A stretch of 64,000 nt of DNA from positions 124,001 to 188,000 of the forward strand of contig JADJDQ010000021.1 of assembly GCA_016702605.1 (NCBI GenBank), read 5' to 3'. The notes beneath the pieces are model-generated. The model made no database searches. It saw only the letters and a list, made by a program, of their open reading frames with translations, and was not told the origin of the DNA. The position numbers and the translations under genes were made by a program. Below, one piece after another: positions 43,689 to 53,598 of this stretch (the stretch's first letter is position 1; every line of letters begins with the position of its first letter). Origin of the DNA: Candidatus Intricatilinea gracilis. Its GTDB lineage: Bacteria; Pseudomonadota; Gammaproteobacteria; Burkholderiales; Burkholderiaceae_C.

Positions 43689-44606
43689 GTGACCCCACCA
43701 TCCAGGCGTTCGCGCCGCAACCCCGCCACGCCGTGGCTGTTTGCGGCGCCCGGGCTCGGCCTGCTGCTGATCTTTCTGGTGCTGCCGTTCGTGCTGGCCT
43801 TCGTGTTGTCGTTCACCGACCAGCGCCTGATCGGCAACGACGACCTGGGCACCGACTTCGTCGGCCTGCGCAACTACCGGCGCTTGTTCGACGACGACAG
43901 CTTCTGGGCCGCGCTGCGCAACAACACGCTGTTCGTGGCGGTGGTGGCGCCGTTGCAATCGGCACTGGCGCTGGGCCTGGCCTTGCTGGTGAACCAGCCG
44001 CTCAAGGGCAGCCGGATCTTTCGCACCATCTACTTCATGCCGGTGGCCACGACCATGGCGGTGGTGGCGGTGATCTGGTCGCTGCTCTACAGCCCCGACG
44101 CGGGTGTCATCAATCGTCTGGTCAACCTGCTGAGTCTGGGCCAGATCGGTCCGCAGGACTGGCTGCGCGACCCGAGCCTGGTGATGCCGGCGGTGATGGT
44201 GCTGTCGATCTGGCAAGGCGTGGGTTTCCAGATGCTGGTCTTCCTTGCTGGCCTGCAGGCCATCCCGACCGACCTGTACGAGGCGGCGCGGCTGGACGGC
44301 GCCACGCCGCGCCAGCTCTTCACCCGCATCACGCTGCCCATGCTGAAGAACACCAGCATCTTCGTGGTCGTCACGACCACCATCTACGCCTTCCAGCTCT
44401 ACACGCAGGTGCAGATCATCGCCAGCAGTGGCGCTGCGGCGCCGGTCGACAGCTTCCGCACCCTGGTCATGTTCATGGTGCACGAGGGCTTTCGCAACGG
44501 CAAGATCGGCTACGCGTCGGCCATCTCGGTGGTCTTCTTCGTGCTGGTGCTGGCCATCTCGCTGCTGCAGCGTGGCCTGCTGCGCGAGGAAAGGGTGGTC
44601 ACATGA
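43689..44606 (+). CDS. Sugar ABC transporter permease, MalF/UgpA-like
   Basis: A permease of about 305 residues with six membrane segments and the coupling loop YEAARLDGATPRQLFTRITL. An AGGAG at 43678-43682 abuts the ATG at 43683 but is six bases from a GTG at 43689, so the GTG is preferred; the difference is two residues. It pairs with the next permease, overlapping it by four bases (ATGA). Confidence 0.88.
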   Translation: MTPPSRRSRRNPATPWLFAAPGLGLLLIFLVLPFVLAFVLSFTDQRLIGNDDLGTDFVGLRNYRRLFDDDSFWAALRNNTLFVAVVAPLQSALALGLALLVNQPLKGSRIFRTIYFMPVATTMAVVAVIWSLLYSPDAGVINRLVNLLSLGQIGPQDWLRDPSLVMPAVMVLSIWQGVGFQMLVFLAGLQAIPTDLYEAARLDGATPRQLFTRITLPMLKNTSIFVVVTTTIYAFQLYTQVQIIASSGAAAPVDSFRTLVMFMVHEGFRNGKIGYASAISVVFFVLVLAISLLQRGLLREERVVT

Positions 44607-45490
44607 ACACGCAACGACCAGCCGCCTCGGCGTCTCGCAACGCGGCGCGTGCACGTGCCATGCAATACCTGGCGCAAGGCCTGCTGGTGCTGTTCTTCCT
44701 GTTCCCGCTGGCCTTCATGTTCGTGTCGGCGTTCAAGGGCGACGAACTGCAGTTGCTGCGCGACATGGGCAGCCTGTGGGCCTTCGTGCCTGCAGGCGAC
44801 ATCTCGTGGCAGAACTTCCGCGACGTGTTCGACCGCACCAGCTTCGGCCTGGCCTTCTTCAACTCGCTGCTCACCGTCAGCCTCACGGTGGTGCTGGGCA
44901 TCCTCGTGAACAGCATGCTGGCGTATGCGCTGGCGCGCTTTCGTTTCCGCGGCCGCGACCTGCTGCTGGCGCTGATCGTGGCGCTCATCATCATCCCCTT
45001 CGAGGCGGTGGCCGTGCCGCTGCTGCTGCTGGTCAACGAATTGCCCTGGTTCGACAGCTCGGGCTGGCTCGACAGTTACCGCGTGCAGGTCATCCCCTTC
45101 ATCGGCCATGCCTTCTCGGTCTACCTGTTCTACCAGTTCTTCATCGAGCTGCCCAAGGACCTCGAAGAAGCCGCGCTGATGGACGGTGCCGGCCACTGGC
45201 GCATCTACTGGAGCATCGTGCTGCCGCTCTCGAAGCCGGTGATCGCCACCGTGGCGGTGCTGCAGTTCCTGGCCCGCTGGGGCGACCTGCTGTGGCCCGT
45301 GATGGTGGTGCGCGGCGACCGCTACGCCACGTTGCCGCTGGCCATGCAGACCTTCTTCGGCCAGTTCCCGCGTCAGTGGGGCGATGTGATGGCGTTTGCC
45401 ACCATGGCCACGCTGCCCACGCTGCTGATCTTCATCGTCTTCCAGCGCTGGTTCGTGCAAAGCGCGGTGTCGAGCGGCGTCAAGGGATGA
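44603..45490 (+). CDS. Sugar ABC transporter permease, MalG/UgpE-like
   Basis: A 295-residue permease with six membrane segments. The EAA loop is LEEAALMDGAGHWRIYWSIV, standard for carbohydrate importers of the CUT1 group. Translation is coupled to the preceding permease by an ATGA overlap. The ATPase gene follows 100 bases downstream. Confidence 0.9.
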   Translation: MNTQRPAASASRNAARARAMQYLAQGLLVLFFLFPLAFMFVSAFKGDELQLLRDMGSLWAFVPAGDISWQNFRDVFDRTSFGLAFFNSLLTVSLTVVLGILVNSMLAYALARFRFRGRDLLLALIVALIIIPFEAVAVPLLLLVNELPWFDSSGWLDSYRVQVIPFIGHAFSVYLFYQFFIELPKDLEEAALMDGAGHWRIYWSIVLPLSKPVIATVAVLQFLARWGDLLWPVMVVRGDRYATLPLAMQTFFGQFPRQWGDVMAFATMATLPTLLIFIVFQRWFVQSAVSSGVKG

Positions 45491-45590
45491 GCCTCTCACA
45501 GCCGCCTGTGGCGCGCAGCGTGCTGGCCGCCTCGACTTCATCTTGCCCGTCGCTTCGGTGGTGTGGCCTTCGTGACCTTCAAGGAATCTC

Positions 45591-46730
<1,140 letters not shown>

Positions 46731-46761
46731 CGCGGGCGCCCGCACGTCAGTCATCCACATC

Positions 46762-48261
46762 ATGAAGAACCAAGTCCAACTCATCACCTACGTCGACCGG
46801 CTGGGCGGCGGCGGCCTGCCCGAACTCGATGCCTTGCTGCGTGGTGGTGCCGAGCCGGGGCCGCTCGCCGGCCTGTTCGGCGGCGTGCACCTGCTGCCCT
46901 TCTTTCACCCCATCGACGGCTCGGACGCCGGCTTCGACCCGATCGACCACACCCTGGTCGACCCGCGCCTGGGCGACTGGTCACACATCCGCGCGCTGGC
47001 CGACCATACCGAGGTGATGGGCGACGTGATCGTCAACCACATGTCGAGTGATTCGCCGCAGTTCCGCGACTACGCGGCGCGTGGCTCGGCGTCGCCGTAC
47101 GACGGCTTGTTCCTCACGCACGGCGCGGTGTTTCCGCAAGGGGCGAGCGAGGCAGAGCTGCTGGCCATCTACCGGCCGCGCCCGGGGCTGCCGTTCACCG
47201 TCACCACGCTGGGCAATGGCGAGAAGCGTTTGTTGTGGACCACCTTCACGCCGCAGCAGGTCGACATCGATGTGCAGCATCCGCAGGGCCAGGCCTATCT
47301 GGACAACATCCTGAGCACCTTTGCCGCCAACGGCATTCGTATGGTGCGGCTGGACGCGGTGGGTTACGCGATCAAGAAGGCCGGTGCCTCGTGTTTCATG
47401 ATGCCCGAGACCTTCGCCTTCATCGACGAGTTCGCCGCCAAGGCCCGGGCGCTGGGCATCGAGGTGCTGGTCGAGATCCACTCGTACTACCGGCGCCAGA
47501 TCGAGATCGCCGCACGGGTCGACTGGGTGTATGACTTCGCCCTGCCGCCGCTGGTGCTGCACGCGCTGTTCTTCGGCACCGCCGAGCCGCTGAGGGCCTG
47601 GATCGCCCAGCGCCCCAACAACGCGCTGACGGTGCTCGACACCCACGACGGCATCGGCATCATCGACATCGGCGCCGATGCCAGCGACCGTGTGAACCGG
47701 CCCGGCCTGGTGCCCGACGCCGAGCTCGACCAGCTGGTCGAGATGATCCACCAGCGCTCACAAGGCCAGAGCCGTCAGGCCACCGGTGCGGCTGCCTCCA
47801 ACCTCGACCTGTACCAGGTCAACTGCACCTTCTACGACGCGCTGGGGCGCGACGACAGGGCCTACCTGATCGCCCGCGCCATCCAGTTCTTCTTGCCTGG
47901 TGTGCCGCAGGTCTATTACGTCGGCCTGCTGGCCGGGCACAACGACATGGCGCTGCTCGAGCGCAGCAAGGTCGGGCGCGACATCAACCGCCATCACTAC
48001 ACATCAGGCGAGATGGCTGCCGAGTTGCAGCGCCCGGTGGTGCAGCAGCTTCTGGCGCTGATCCGCCTGCGCAACTCGCACCCGGCGTTCAACGGCAGTT
48101 TCGAATCGCTGCCCTGTGCGTCTCACGAACTCAGACTGAAGTGGACTCGGGATGACGCCAGTATCGAGCTGGCGGTGAACCTGAAAACTCTGGACCAGAG
48201 CATCAGCACCTGCGCCGCGGGTGCCGACGCCGTGGTGGAGCTGTCGACCGACAGCGTGTAG
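46762..48261 (+). CDS. Sucrose phosphorylase (GH13 subfamily 18)
   Basis: A 499-residue enzyme converting sucrose and phosphate to glucose-1-phosphate and fructose. GH13 motifs: the DVIVNHMS strand, nucleophile Asp198 in MVRLDAVGYA, acid/base Glu238 in VLVEIHSYYR, and transition-state Asp296 in DTHDGIG. The short N-terminus QVQLITYVDRLGGGGL is typical of sucrose phosphorylases, though close relatives act on sucrose-6-phosphate or glucosylglycerol. Cytoplasmic. The importer upstream supplies substrate; no fructokinase or phosphoglucomutase is in the window. Confidence 0.9.
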   Translation: MKNQVQLITYVDRLGGGGLPELDALLRGGAEPGPLAGLFGGVHLLPFFHPIDGSDAGFDPIDHTLVDPRLGDWSHIRALADHTEVMGDVIVNHMSSDSPQFRDYAARGSASPYDGLFLTHGAVFPQGASEAELLAIYRPRPGLPFTVTTLGNGEKRLLWTTFTPQQVDIDVQHPQGQAYLDNILSTFAANGIRMVRLDAVGYAIKKAGASCFMMPETFAFIDEFAAKARALGIEVLVEIHSYYRRQIEIAARVDWVYDFALPPLVLHALFFGTAEPLRAWIAQRPNNALTVLDTHDGIGIIDIGADASDRVNRPGLVPDAELDQLVEMIHQRSQGQSRQATGAAASNLDLYQVNCTFYDALGRDDRAYLIARAIQFFLPGVPQVYYVGLLAGHNDMALLERSKVGRDINRHHYTSGEMAAELQRPVVQQLLALIRLRNSHPAFNGSFESLPCASHELRLKWTRDDASIELAVNLKTLDQSISTCAAGADAVVELSTDSV

Positions 48262-48427
48262 TCGCCAGATCGGTGCGGCCACACTGGCTCTGCACCGGTA
48301 CTGGCCGACGTCGACGCGTCGGCAGGGCGCGTGCGGACTGAGTCGCAGCTGGATCGACACCTGCACTGTCGACTTCACGGTCGCACGGGCTTGCGCGACA
48401 CTGGCGCCTCGCCTTGTCCACCACGCC

Positions 48428-50335
48428 ATGTCCAACGCGCCTTTGCTCCCCGTTGCCGACCGCGTCGTGACCTTGCCCGAGGTCGCGGCGCTCTCGCCTT
48501 GCCGGTCCGCTTCACCCGATCCGACCGGTCTGGCCGGCATCGGTTGGCGCCATCCGCATTACCGCGAGTTGCTCGATCGTCGCCCGCCGCTGGGTTTCAT
48601 CGAGGTGCACAGCGAGAACTTCTTTGCCGACGGGGGTGCGGCGCGTGAGCTGCTGCGCCAGGCGCGGCAGCACTATGCGCTCAGCCTGCACGGTGTGGGG
48701 CTGTCGCTGGGGTCGGTGGGGCCGCTGGACGACTGGCATCTCGATCGACTGGCCCGCCTGGTCGACGAGTTCGAGCCCTGGCTGGTGAGTGACCATGCCT
48801 CGTTCTCGCGCGGCGTGCCACGGGGGGCAGCGGCGGTGGTGCACAGCAACGATCTGCTGCCGCTGCCTTTCGATGCCGCTGCGCTGAATACCCTGGTCGA
48901 CCATGTGGATCAGGTGCAGACGCGCCTGGGGCGTCGCATCGCCGTGGAGAACGTGTCGGCCTACCTGGGCCTGTCGGCATGGGCCGATCCGCCCGAGGTG
49001 GAGGCCGACTTTCTGCGCGAACTGGCCGAGCGCAGCGGCTGCCTGCTGCTGGTGGATGTGAACAACATCGTCGTGAATGCCCTCAACGCGCAACGCCGTG
49101 GCGCGCCCATCGATGTGGTGCGCCACTGTGTGGCCTGGCTGGCCTGCCTGCCGCCGCCACTGGTGGCCGAGATCCATCTTGCCGGCCACGACGCCAGCGG
49201 TGACATCGTCATCGACCATCACGGCGCACCGGTCACCGACGAGGTCTGGCAGGTCTATGACGCTGCCATCACACGTTTCGGCGCCGTGCCCACGCTGATC
49301 GAGTGGGACAACCATCTGCCGGGCTTCGATGTGTTGCTGGCCGAAGCAACAAGTGCCACGGCAGCTTGCCATCAGGCCATGCAGACGACCCACCCGACGG
49401 GCGTGAAGGCTGTGTGGCATCTGCCTTCGATGGCGATCTCGCCTGTGCCTGTGTCGCGCCCCGACACGGCCGTGGATCTCGACACCTTGCGGTGCACCCA
49501 GGCCGATCTGCTGGCGGCCTTGCCGGTGGTCGGCCCGGCCACCGATGCCGGCCTGGCGGTGTACCGCCACAACACTCGCGGCATTGCGGCGCGGGCGCTT
49601 GGTGCGGCATATCCAGTGGTGCGTGACCTGGTCGGCGAACACGAGTTCGATGCCCTGGCCGTGGCGCACTGGCACGACGAACCACCGCGCCGCGGTGATC
49701 TGTCCGCCTGGGGTGATGGGTTGGCGGACTGGCTGAGCACCAGCCCGGCGGTGGCGGCTGCGCCCTATCTGCCGGAGATGGCGCGGCTGGAGTGGGCGTT
49801 GCACCGCGCCGAACTCGTGGCAGACCAGCCGGTCGACCCTGGGGCGGATCGTGAGGTCGACGCGGCGGGCCCGCAGGTTGCGGCCGGGCCGGCCTCGTCC
49901 CTGTTGCTGCTGGGCGAGGTCGACCCCGATCTGCTGACACTGCTGCTGGCGCCGGGCACGACGCTGATGTCGTTCGACTGGCCGGTGGCGGCGATCTGGC
50001 GGGCGCACCGAGAACACGACGACGCGCTGGCGCCGCCTGCCAGCCAGATGGCGCAAGTCGACGCGCCGCCCACAAACCGCTCGCGCCGGCTCGGCGACAT
50101 CGCCGCCGACTGGTTGCGATGCGAGCAACCCGCCAGCTCGGTGCTGGTGTGGCGGCCTCGCTGGCGTGCCCAGCTGCGCGAGGTCGACAGTGCCGCCGAG
50201 GCTGCGCTGCTGCGCGCCTTGCTGAGCGGCACCAGCCTGGCCCGGGCGCTGGACGAAGCGGCGGGACTGGACTTCGGCGCCTGGCTGGTGCAGGCGCTGC
50301 AAATCGGGCTGGTGCAGGGCGCCGTACGCCGCTGA
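48428..50335 (+). CDS. MNIO (DUF692) oxidase fused to DUF2063 partner domain
   Basis: A 635-residue fusion. Residues about 30-325 are a DUF692/MNIO domain (BufB/MbnB/TglH family), iron enzymes that modify cysteine or other residues of ribosomal peptides. Candidate metal ligands: His44 (RHPHY), Glu59, His61 and Glu63 (EVHSEN), His88 (SLHGVGLSLG), Asp122-His123 (SDHASFS), Glu174-Asn175, Asp210-Asn213 (DVNN), Glu248/His250 (EIHLAGH), Asp263/His265 (DHHGAPV) and Glu292 (EWD). Residues about 345-635 are DUF2063 (BufC/MbnC-like), with YRHNTRG, AYPVVRDLVGEHEFDALA and YLPEMARLEWALHRA. These are normally two adjacent genes. No bufferin-type precursor is linked. Confidence 0.88.
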   Translation: MSNAPLLPVADRVVTLPEVAALSPCRSASPDPTGLAGIGWRHPHYRELLDRRPPLGFIEVHSENFFADGGAARELLRQARQHYALSLHGVGLSLGSVGPLDDWHLDRLARLVDEFEPWLVSDHASFSRGVPRGAAAVVHSNDLLPLPFDAAALNTLVDHVDQVQTRLGRRIAVENVSAYLGLSAWADPPEVEADFLRELAERSGCLLLVDVNNIVVNALNAQRRGAPIDVVRHCVAWLACLPPPLVAEIHLAGHDASGDIVIDHHGAPVTDEVWQVYDAAITRFGAVPTLIEWDNHLPGFDVLLAEATSATAACHQAMQTTHPTGVKAVWHLPSMAISPVPVSRPDTAVDLDTLRCTQADLLAALPVVGPATDAGLAVYRHNTRGIAARALGAAYPVVRDLVGEHEFDALAVAHWHDEPPRRGDLSAWGDGLADWLSTSPAVAAAPYLPEMARLEWALHRAELVADQPVDPGADREVDAAGPQVAAGPASSLLLLGEVDPDLLTLLLAPGTTLMSFDWPVAAIWRAHREHDDALAPPASQMAQVDAPPTNRSRRLGDIAADWLRCEQPASSVLVWRPRWRAQLREVDSAAEAALLRALLSGTSLARALDEAAGLDFGAWLVQALQIGLVQGAVRR

Positions 50336-50430
50336 TGGCGCTGATCGCTCTGACGGCGCTTACGGGGCTGGCCTGGATGACGAGGCTGACGGGGGTGGGT
50401 GACCTTGCGTCTCGCGGCGCAGCCTGCTGA
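50335..50430 (+). CDS. Possible 31-residue peptide ending in Cys, overlapping the MNIO stop
   Basis: An ATG shares its A with the MNIO-DUF2063 stop codon (TGATG), the usual form of coupled translation. It opens a 31-codon frame starting MALIALTALTGLAW and ending RGAAC. The only cysteine is the last residue. TglH-type MNIO enzymes act on a C-terminal cysteine of a carrier peptide, which makes this frame worth noting. It may equally be a chance frame in GC-rich DNA; no leader-like charged region is present. Confidence 0.25.
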   Translation: MALIALTALTGLAWMTRLTGVGDLASRGAAC

Positions 50431-50660
50431 CGCCCAAGGCGCCGCGACGGTGGCAGGCGCGGGCCACTGACGGGTCGAACTGGCCGGCCTGCGCGCACCT
50501 GTTCGAGGCTTTGTGTCCAGGACGCACGGTCCACACTGACTTGCCACACGGTCCAAGCCAGTGAGCTGCGTCGATGCAAGCAGCAAGCTGGCCGAACAGA
50601 GCGTTTCTCGTCGTCTGCAGTCCCAGCCCGATCCACCCCGTTCCTCACGGAGAGTTGCCC
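50431..50660. other. Intergenic region before the Cache-protein gene
   Basis: About 230 bases with no convincing gene. Two copies of ACGGTCCA about 20 bases apart lie near 50525-50555; no flagellar sigma-28 promoter was seen. GGAGAG precedes the next gene. Confidence 0.4.
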
Positions 50661-51122
50661 ATGAACCTGCGCATGCTGCCCGCCATCGTTGTTGCCGTTG
50701 CCCTGTCGAGCACGGCCGTCATCTGTCATGCCGCGGGCAATGCCATGCAAGCCGAGGCCACGGCCATGGTCAAGAAAGGCCTGGCCTACCTGAAAGCCAA
50801 TGGCAAGGACAAGGCCTACGCCGAGATCACCAACAAGCAGGGCCAGTTCGTCGACCGCGACCTCTACCTGGTGGTCTACGGTCTTGACGGTGTGGTGCGC
50901 GCGCACGGCGCCAACGAGAGGATGGTGGGCAAGAACCTCATCGACCTCAAGGACGTGGACGGCAAGGCCTTCGTCAAGGAGCGTGTCGACCTGGCCCAGA
51001 GCAAGGGCAGTTTCTGGCAGGACTACAAGTTCACCAACCCGGTGACCCGCAAGATCGAGCCCAAGGCCATGTACTGCGAACGTGTCGACGACGCGGTGTT
51101 GTGTGGCGGCATCTACAAGTGA
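50661..51122 (+). CDS. Soluble periplasmic single-Cache domain protein
   Basis: A 153-residue exported protein: signal peptide to about residue 25 (CHA-AG), then a small Cache domain with AEATAMVKKGLAYLKANGKD, FVDRDLYLVVYGLDGVVRAH and a closing YCERVDDAVLCGGIYK. Such stand-alone Cache proteins bind small ligands in the periplasm. The chemoreceptor gene follows 84 bases downstream, so it may be that receptor's ligand-carrying partner. Confidence 0.75.
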   Translation: MNLRMLPAIVVAVALSSTAVICHAAGNAMQAEATAMVKKGLAYLKANGKDKAYAEITNKQGQFVDRDLYLVVYGLDGVVRAHGANERMVGKNLIDLKDVDGKAFVKERVDLAQSKGSFWQDYKFTNPVTRKIEPKAMYCERVDDAVLCGGIYK

Positions 51123-51206
51123 GTCGGCGATGGGCGTCGACGCCGGGCCGGCCGCGCGCCTCGAGTGGCGGGTGAGCCCCGACCTGAACACCCCTCGGGA
51201 GATCGC

Positions 51207-52754
51207 ATGAAGCTGCGCATGAAGTTGATGATGGCCCCGGCGCTGGCCGGCCTGATGATGATCGTCACCCTGGCCGCCGCCTTGTGGGTGCTGGGGGCTT
51301 ACCGGGAGCGCAGCGAGCAGGGCCACGCCGCGGCCGTGTCGGCCTACACCAAGGTGGCGCAGGAGCAGCAGGTGCTGGGTGACCTGCAGGCCGGGCTGTA
51401 CCGCACCATGACCATCGTCGGGTCGATGGACGATGCAGCGGTCCAGGCCTACCGCGCCCACATCAAACGTACGCTCGGTGACGTGGCCGGGCGCGCCCGC
51501 GCTGCAGCCCAGGCAGGTGGTGAGGCGACAGCTGCCTACGAGCAACTGGCGGTGGCGGCGCAGAAGTGCCTCGAGGCGTCCGACGCTGCGGTGGACCTGG
51601 CCACGGTCGACCCCAACACCGGCGTGGCGGCGCTGCAGAACGCCGACTTGCAGTTCAAGGCACTCCACACCGTGCTGAGCGGGCTGAACGATCGTGCCCA
51701 CAAGACCAACGAGGCGCAAGCCGCCGACCTGGGCGCGCGGGCGCAGCGTGATGCGCTGCTGTTGGCGCTGCTCGGTGTGCTGGCCGCGCTGTCGACCACG
51801 GCGTTTGCCTGGGGTGTGCAGCGGCGCATCCTGGCCGATCTGCAACGTGGCGCCCAGGCGGCCGAACAGGTGGCGGCAGGGCGGCTCGACCTGATGCCTA
51901 GCAGCAACTCGGGCGACGAGGTGGGTGACCTGGTTCGCTCGCTGGCCAGCATGGTCGATCAACTGCGCAGCACGGTCTACAGCGTGCAGCAGGTGAGTGA
52001 GACGATCGGTGTGGCGTCGAGCGAGATCGCCAGCGGCAACCAGGACCTGAGTCAGCGCACCGAACACACGGCGAGCAATCTGCAGCAGACCGCCAGTTCG
52101 ATGGAGCAGCTCAGTGGCACGGTGAAACACAGCGCCGAATCGGCCGCCACCGCCAAACAACTCGCCAACTCGGCGGCGCAGGTGGCCGAGCGCGGTGGCC
52201 AGGTGGTGGCCCAGGTCGTGTCGACCATGGACGACATCAACACCAGCTCGAAGAAGATTGCCGACATCATCGGTGTGATCGACGGCATCGCCTTCCAGAC
52301 CAACATCCTGGCGCTCAACGCCGCCGTGGAAGCGGCTCGGGCCGGCGAACAAGGGCGCGGTTTCGCCGTGGTGGCCGGTGAGGTGAGGTCACTGGCGCGC
52401 CGCTCGGCCGATGCGGCCAAGGAAATCAAGTCACTCATCGGCAGCAGCGTCGACCGTGTCGAGGCCGGAGCCAGGCTGGTGCAGGATGCCGGCACCACCA
52501 TGGGTGAGATCGTCGCCTCGGTGCGCCGCGTGAGTGACGTGATCGGCGAGATCACCGCCTCGGCGCAGGAGCAGAGCCAGGGCCTGGGGCAGGTCAACGC
52601 CGCCGTCAACGAACTCGACCGCATGACACAACAGAACGCCGCGCTGGTGGAGCAAAGTGCAGCTGCGGCCGAAAGCCTCAAGCAACAGGCCGGCGTGCTG
52701 GCGCTGGCGATCTCGACCTTCAAGCTGGGCGATTCGGTGGTGCGGGCCAGGTAG
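51207..52754 (+). CDS. Methyl-accepting chemotaxis protein
   Basis: A 515-residue chemoreceptor. TM1 is at about 10-32, followed by a helical periplasmic sensor of about 160 residues (four-helix-bundle type). TM2 is at about 190-210 ([20 protein letters not shown]), then a HAMP domain and the signalling coiled coil. The conserved tip contains [20 protein letters not shown] and [20 protein letters not shown], which contacts CheA and CheW. No C-terminal pentapeptide for CheR docking is seen. GGGAG precedes ATG 51207. Confidence 0.92.
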   Translation: MKLRMKLMMAPALAGLMMIVTLAAALWVLGAYRERSEQGHAAAVSAYTKVAQEQQVLGDLQAGLYRTMTIVGSMDDAAVQAYRAHIKRTLGDVAGRARAAAQAGGEATAAYEQLAVAAQKCLEASDAAVDLATVDPNTGVAALQNADLQFKALHTVLSGLNDRAHKTNEAQAADLGARAQRDALLLALLGVLAALSTTAFAWGVQRRILADLQRGAQAAEQVAAGRLDLMPSSNSGDEVGDLVRSLASMVDQLRSTVYSVQQVSETIGVASSEIASGNQDLSQRTEHTASNLQQTASSMEQLSGTVKHSAESAATAKQLANSAAQVAERGGQVVAQVVSTMDDINTSSKKIADIIGVIDGIAFQTNILALNAAVEAARAGEQGRGFAVVAGEVRSLARRSADAAKEIKSLIGSSVDRVEAGARLVQDAGTTMGEIVASVRRVSDVIGEITASAQEQSQGLGQVNAAVNELDRMTQQNAALVEQSAAAAESLKQQAGVLALAISTFKLGDSVVRAR

Positions 52755-52821
52755 CTGCCAGCGCTGGCACCGCCGGTGGCATCGATGTCGGCAACGGCAA
52801 CGCCGCTGGACGCCCGCTGAC

Positions 52822-53595
52822 TCAGCGGGCGTGGCGCGCCGGGTCCTGGCCGAAGTACTCGGCCAGCAGGTGATAGACCTCACCGTGGTGTTCGCGCAGG
52901 CCCTGCGGTGCGACGAAGAACGCTTCGGCGGCGACCGGGAAGAACTCTTCCAGGCCGTTCGCCGCGTAGGGGTCGAGCCAGGTGTCGACACCGGCTTCGA
53001 GCGCCTGGCATAGCGCGTGATGGTGATTGCTCATCACCTCGATCCAGTGGTCGCGGGTGGCGCGGTCGGGCAGCGGCGGTACACCGTCGACGTTGCCGCT
53101 GGCCATGTCGAGCACATGCACGAACTCGTGGATCACGACGTTGTAGCCGCAGGCAGCGCTGTCGGCAGCCTCGGCCACGTCGGGCCACGACAACATGATC
53201 GGCCCGCCGGGCATGGCTTCGCCAGACAAGACTTCGCTGCCTTCATGGCTGATGCCGTGTTCGTCGGTCCAGGCGCGTTGGGCAACCACCTGGTCGGGCT
53301 GCACCACGATGCCGACAAAACCGTCGTACCACCCCAGCCCGAGCTTGAGCACCGGCAGGCAGGCCTGGGCGGCGATGGCCAGTGCCATGGCGTCGTCCAG
53401 CACCAGTCCACCGGCGGCGTGAAACTGCTTGCGCGCCAGGAACAAGGTGGCCAGTTCGCGCAGCGCCAGCAGGTCGGCCAGCGGGCGATGTTTCAGGAAG
53501 GGGTAGGCCGCCAGTGTGGCGAGCCACAGGTCATCCGGAATGGCGCGGTGCTCGAGCACGTGTGCGTCACGACGGCGGCGCCACCAGTCGAACAT
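52822..53595 (-). CDS. mtfA: Zinc peptidase, MtfA family
   Basis: A 257-residue cytosolic metalloprotein of the MtfA (Mlc titration factor) family. The zinc motif is HEFVH (His156, Glu157, His160) in VIHEFVHVLDMASGNVDGVP; the third ligand is likely Glu in FFPVAAEAFFVAPQ. In E. coli MtfA sequesters the repressor Mlc and has peptidase activity; here the role is unknown as no Mlc gene is in view. It abuts lpxH (four bases apart), suggesting co-transcription. Confidence 0.88.
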   Translation of the reverse strand: MFDWWRRRRDAHVLEHRAIPDDLWLATLAAYPFLKHRPLADLLALRELATLFLARKQFHAAGGLVLDDAMALAIAAQACLPVLKLGLGWYDGFVGIVVQPDQVVAQRAWTDEHGISHEGSEVLSGEAMPGGPIMLSWPDVAEAADSAACGYNVVIHEFVHVLDMASGNVDGVPPLPDRATRDHWIEVMSNHHHALCQALEAGVDTWLDPYAANGLEEFFPVAAEAFFVAPQGLREHHGEVYHLLAEYFGQDPARHAR

Positions 53596-53598
53596 GGC

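Noticed and set aside
48221..48427. N-terminal extension of the MNIO fusion into the sucrose phosphorylase end
   Set aside because: The extra 69 residues are Arg/Thr/Cys-rich, unlike any MNIO N-terminus; ATG 48428 begins the plausible protein.
50525..50560. Duplicated ACGGTCCA as a chemotaxis-gene promoter element
   Set aside because: It does not match the flagellar sigma-28 consensus and eight-base repeats arise easily by chance.
48262..50660. Bufferin-type (DUF2282) precursor beside the MNIO gene
   Set aside because: I looked for a small exported Cys-containing frame with the usual paired-Cys pattern on both strands around the fusion and found none; only the 31-codon frame reported separately.
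49269..52352. Minus-strand frame of 1027 codons opposite the MNIO gene and chemoreceptor
   Set aside because: Covers several convincing plus-strand genes and intergenic DNA, with biased antisense composition and no domain.
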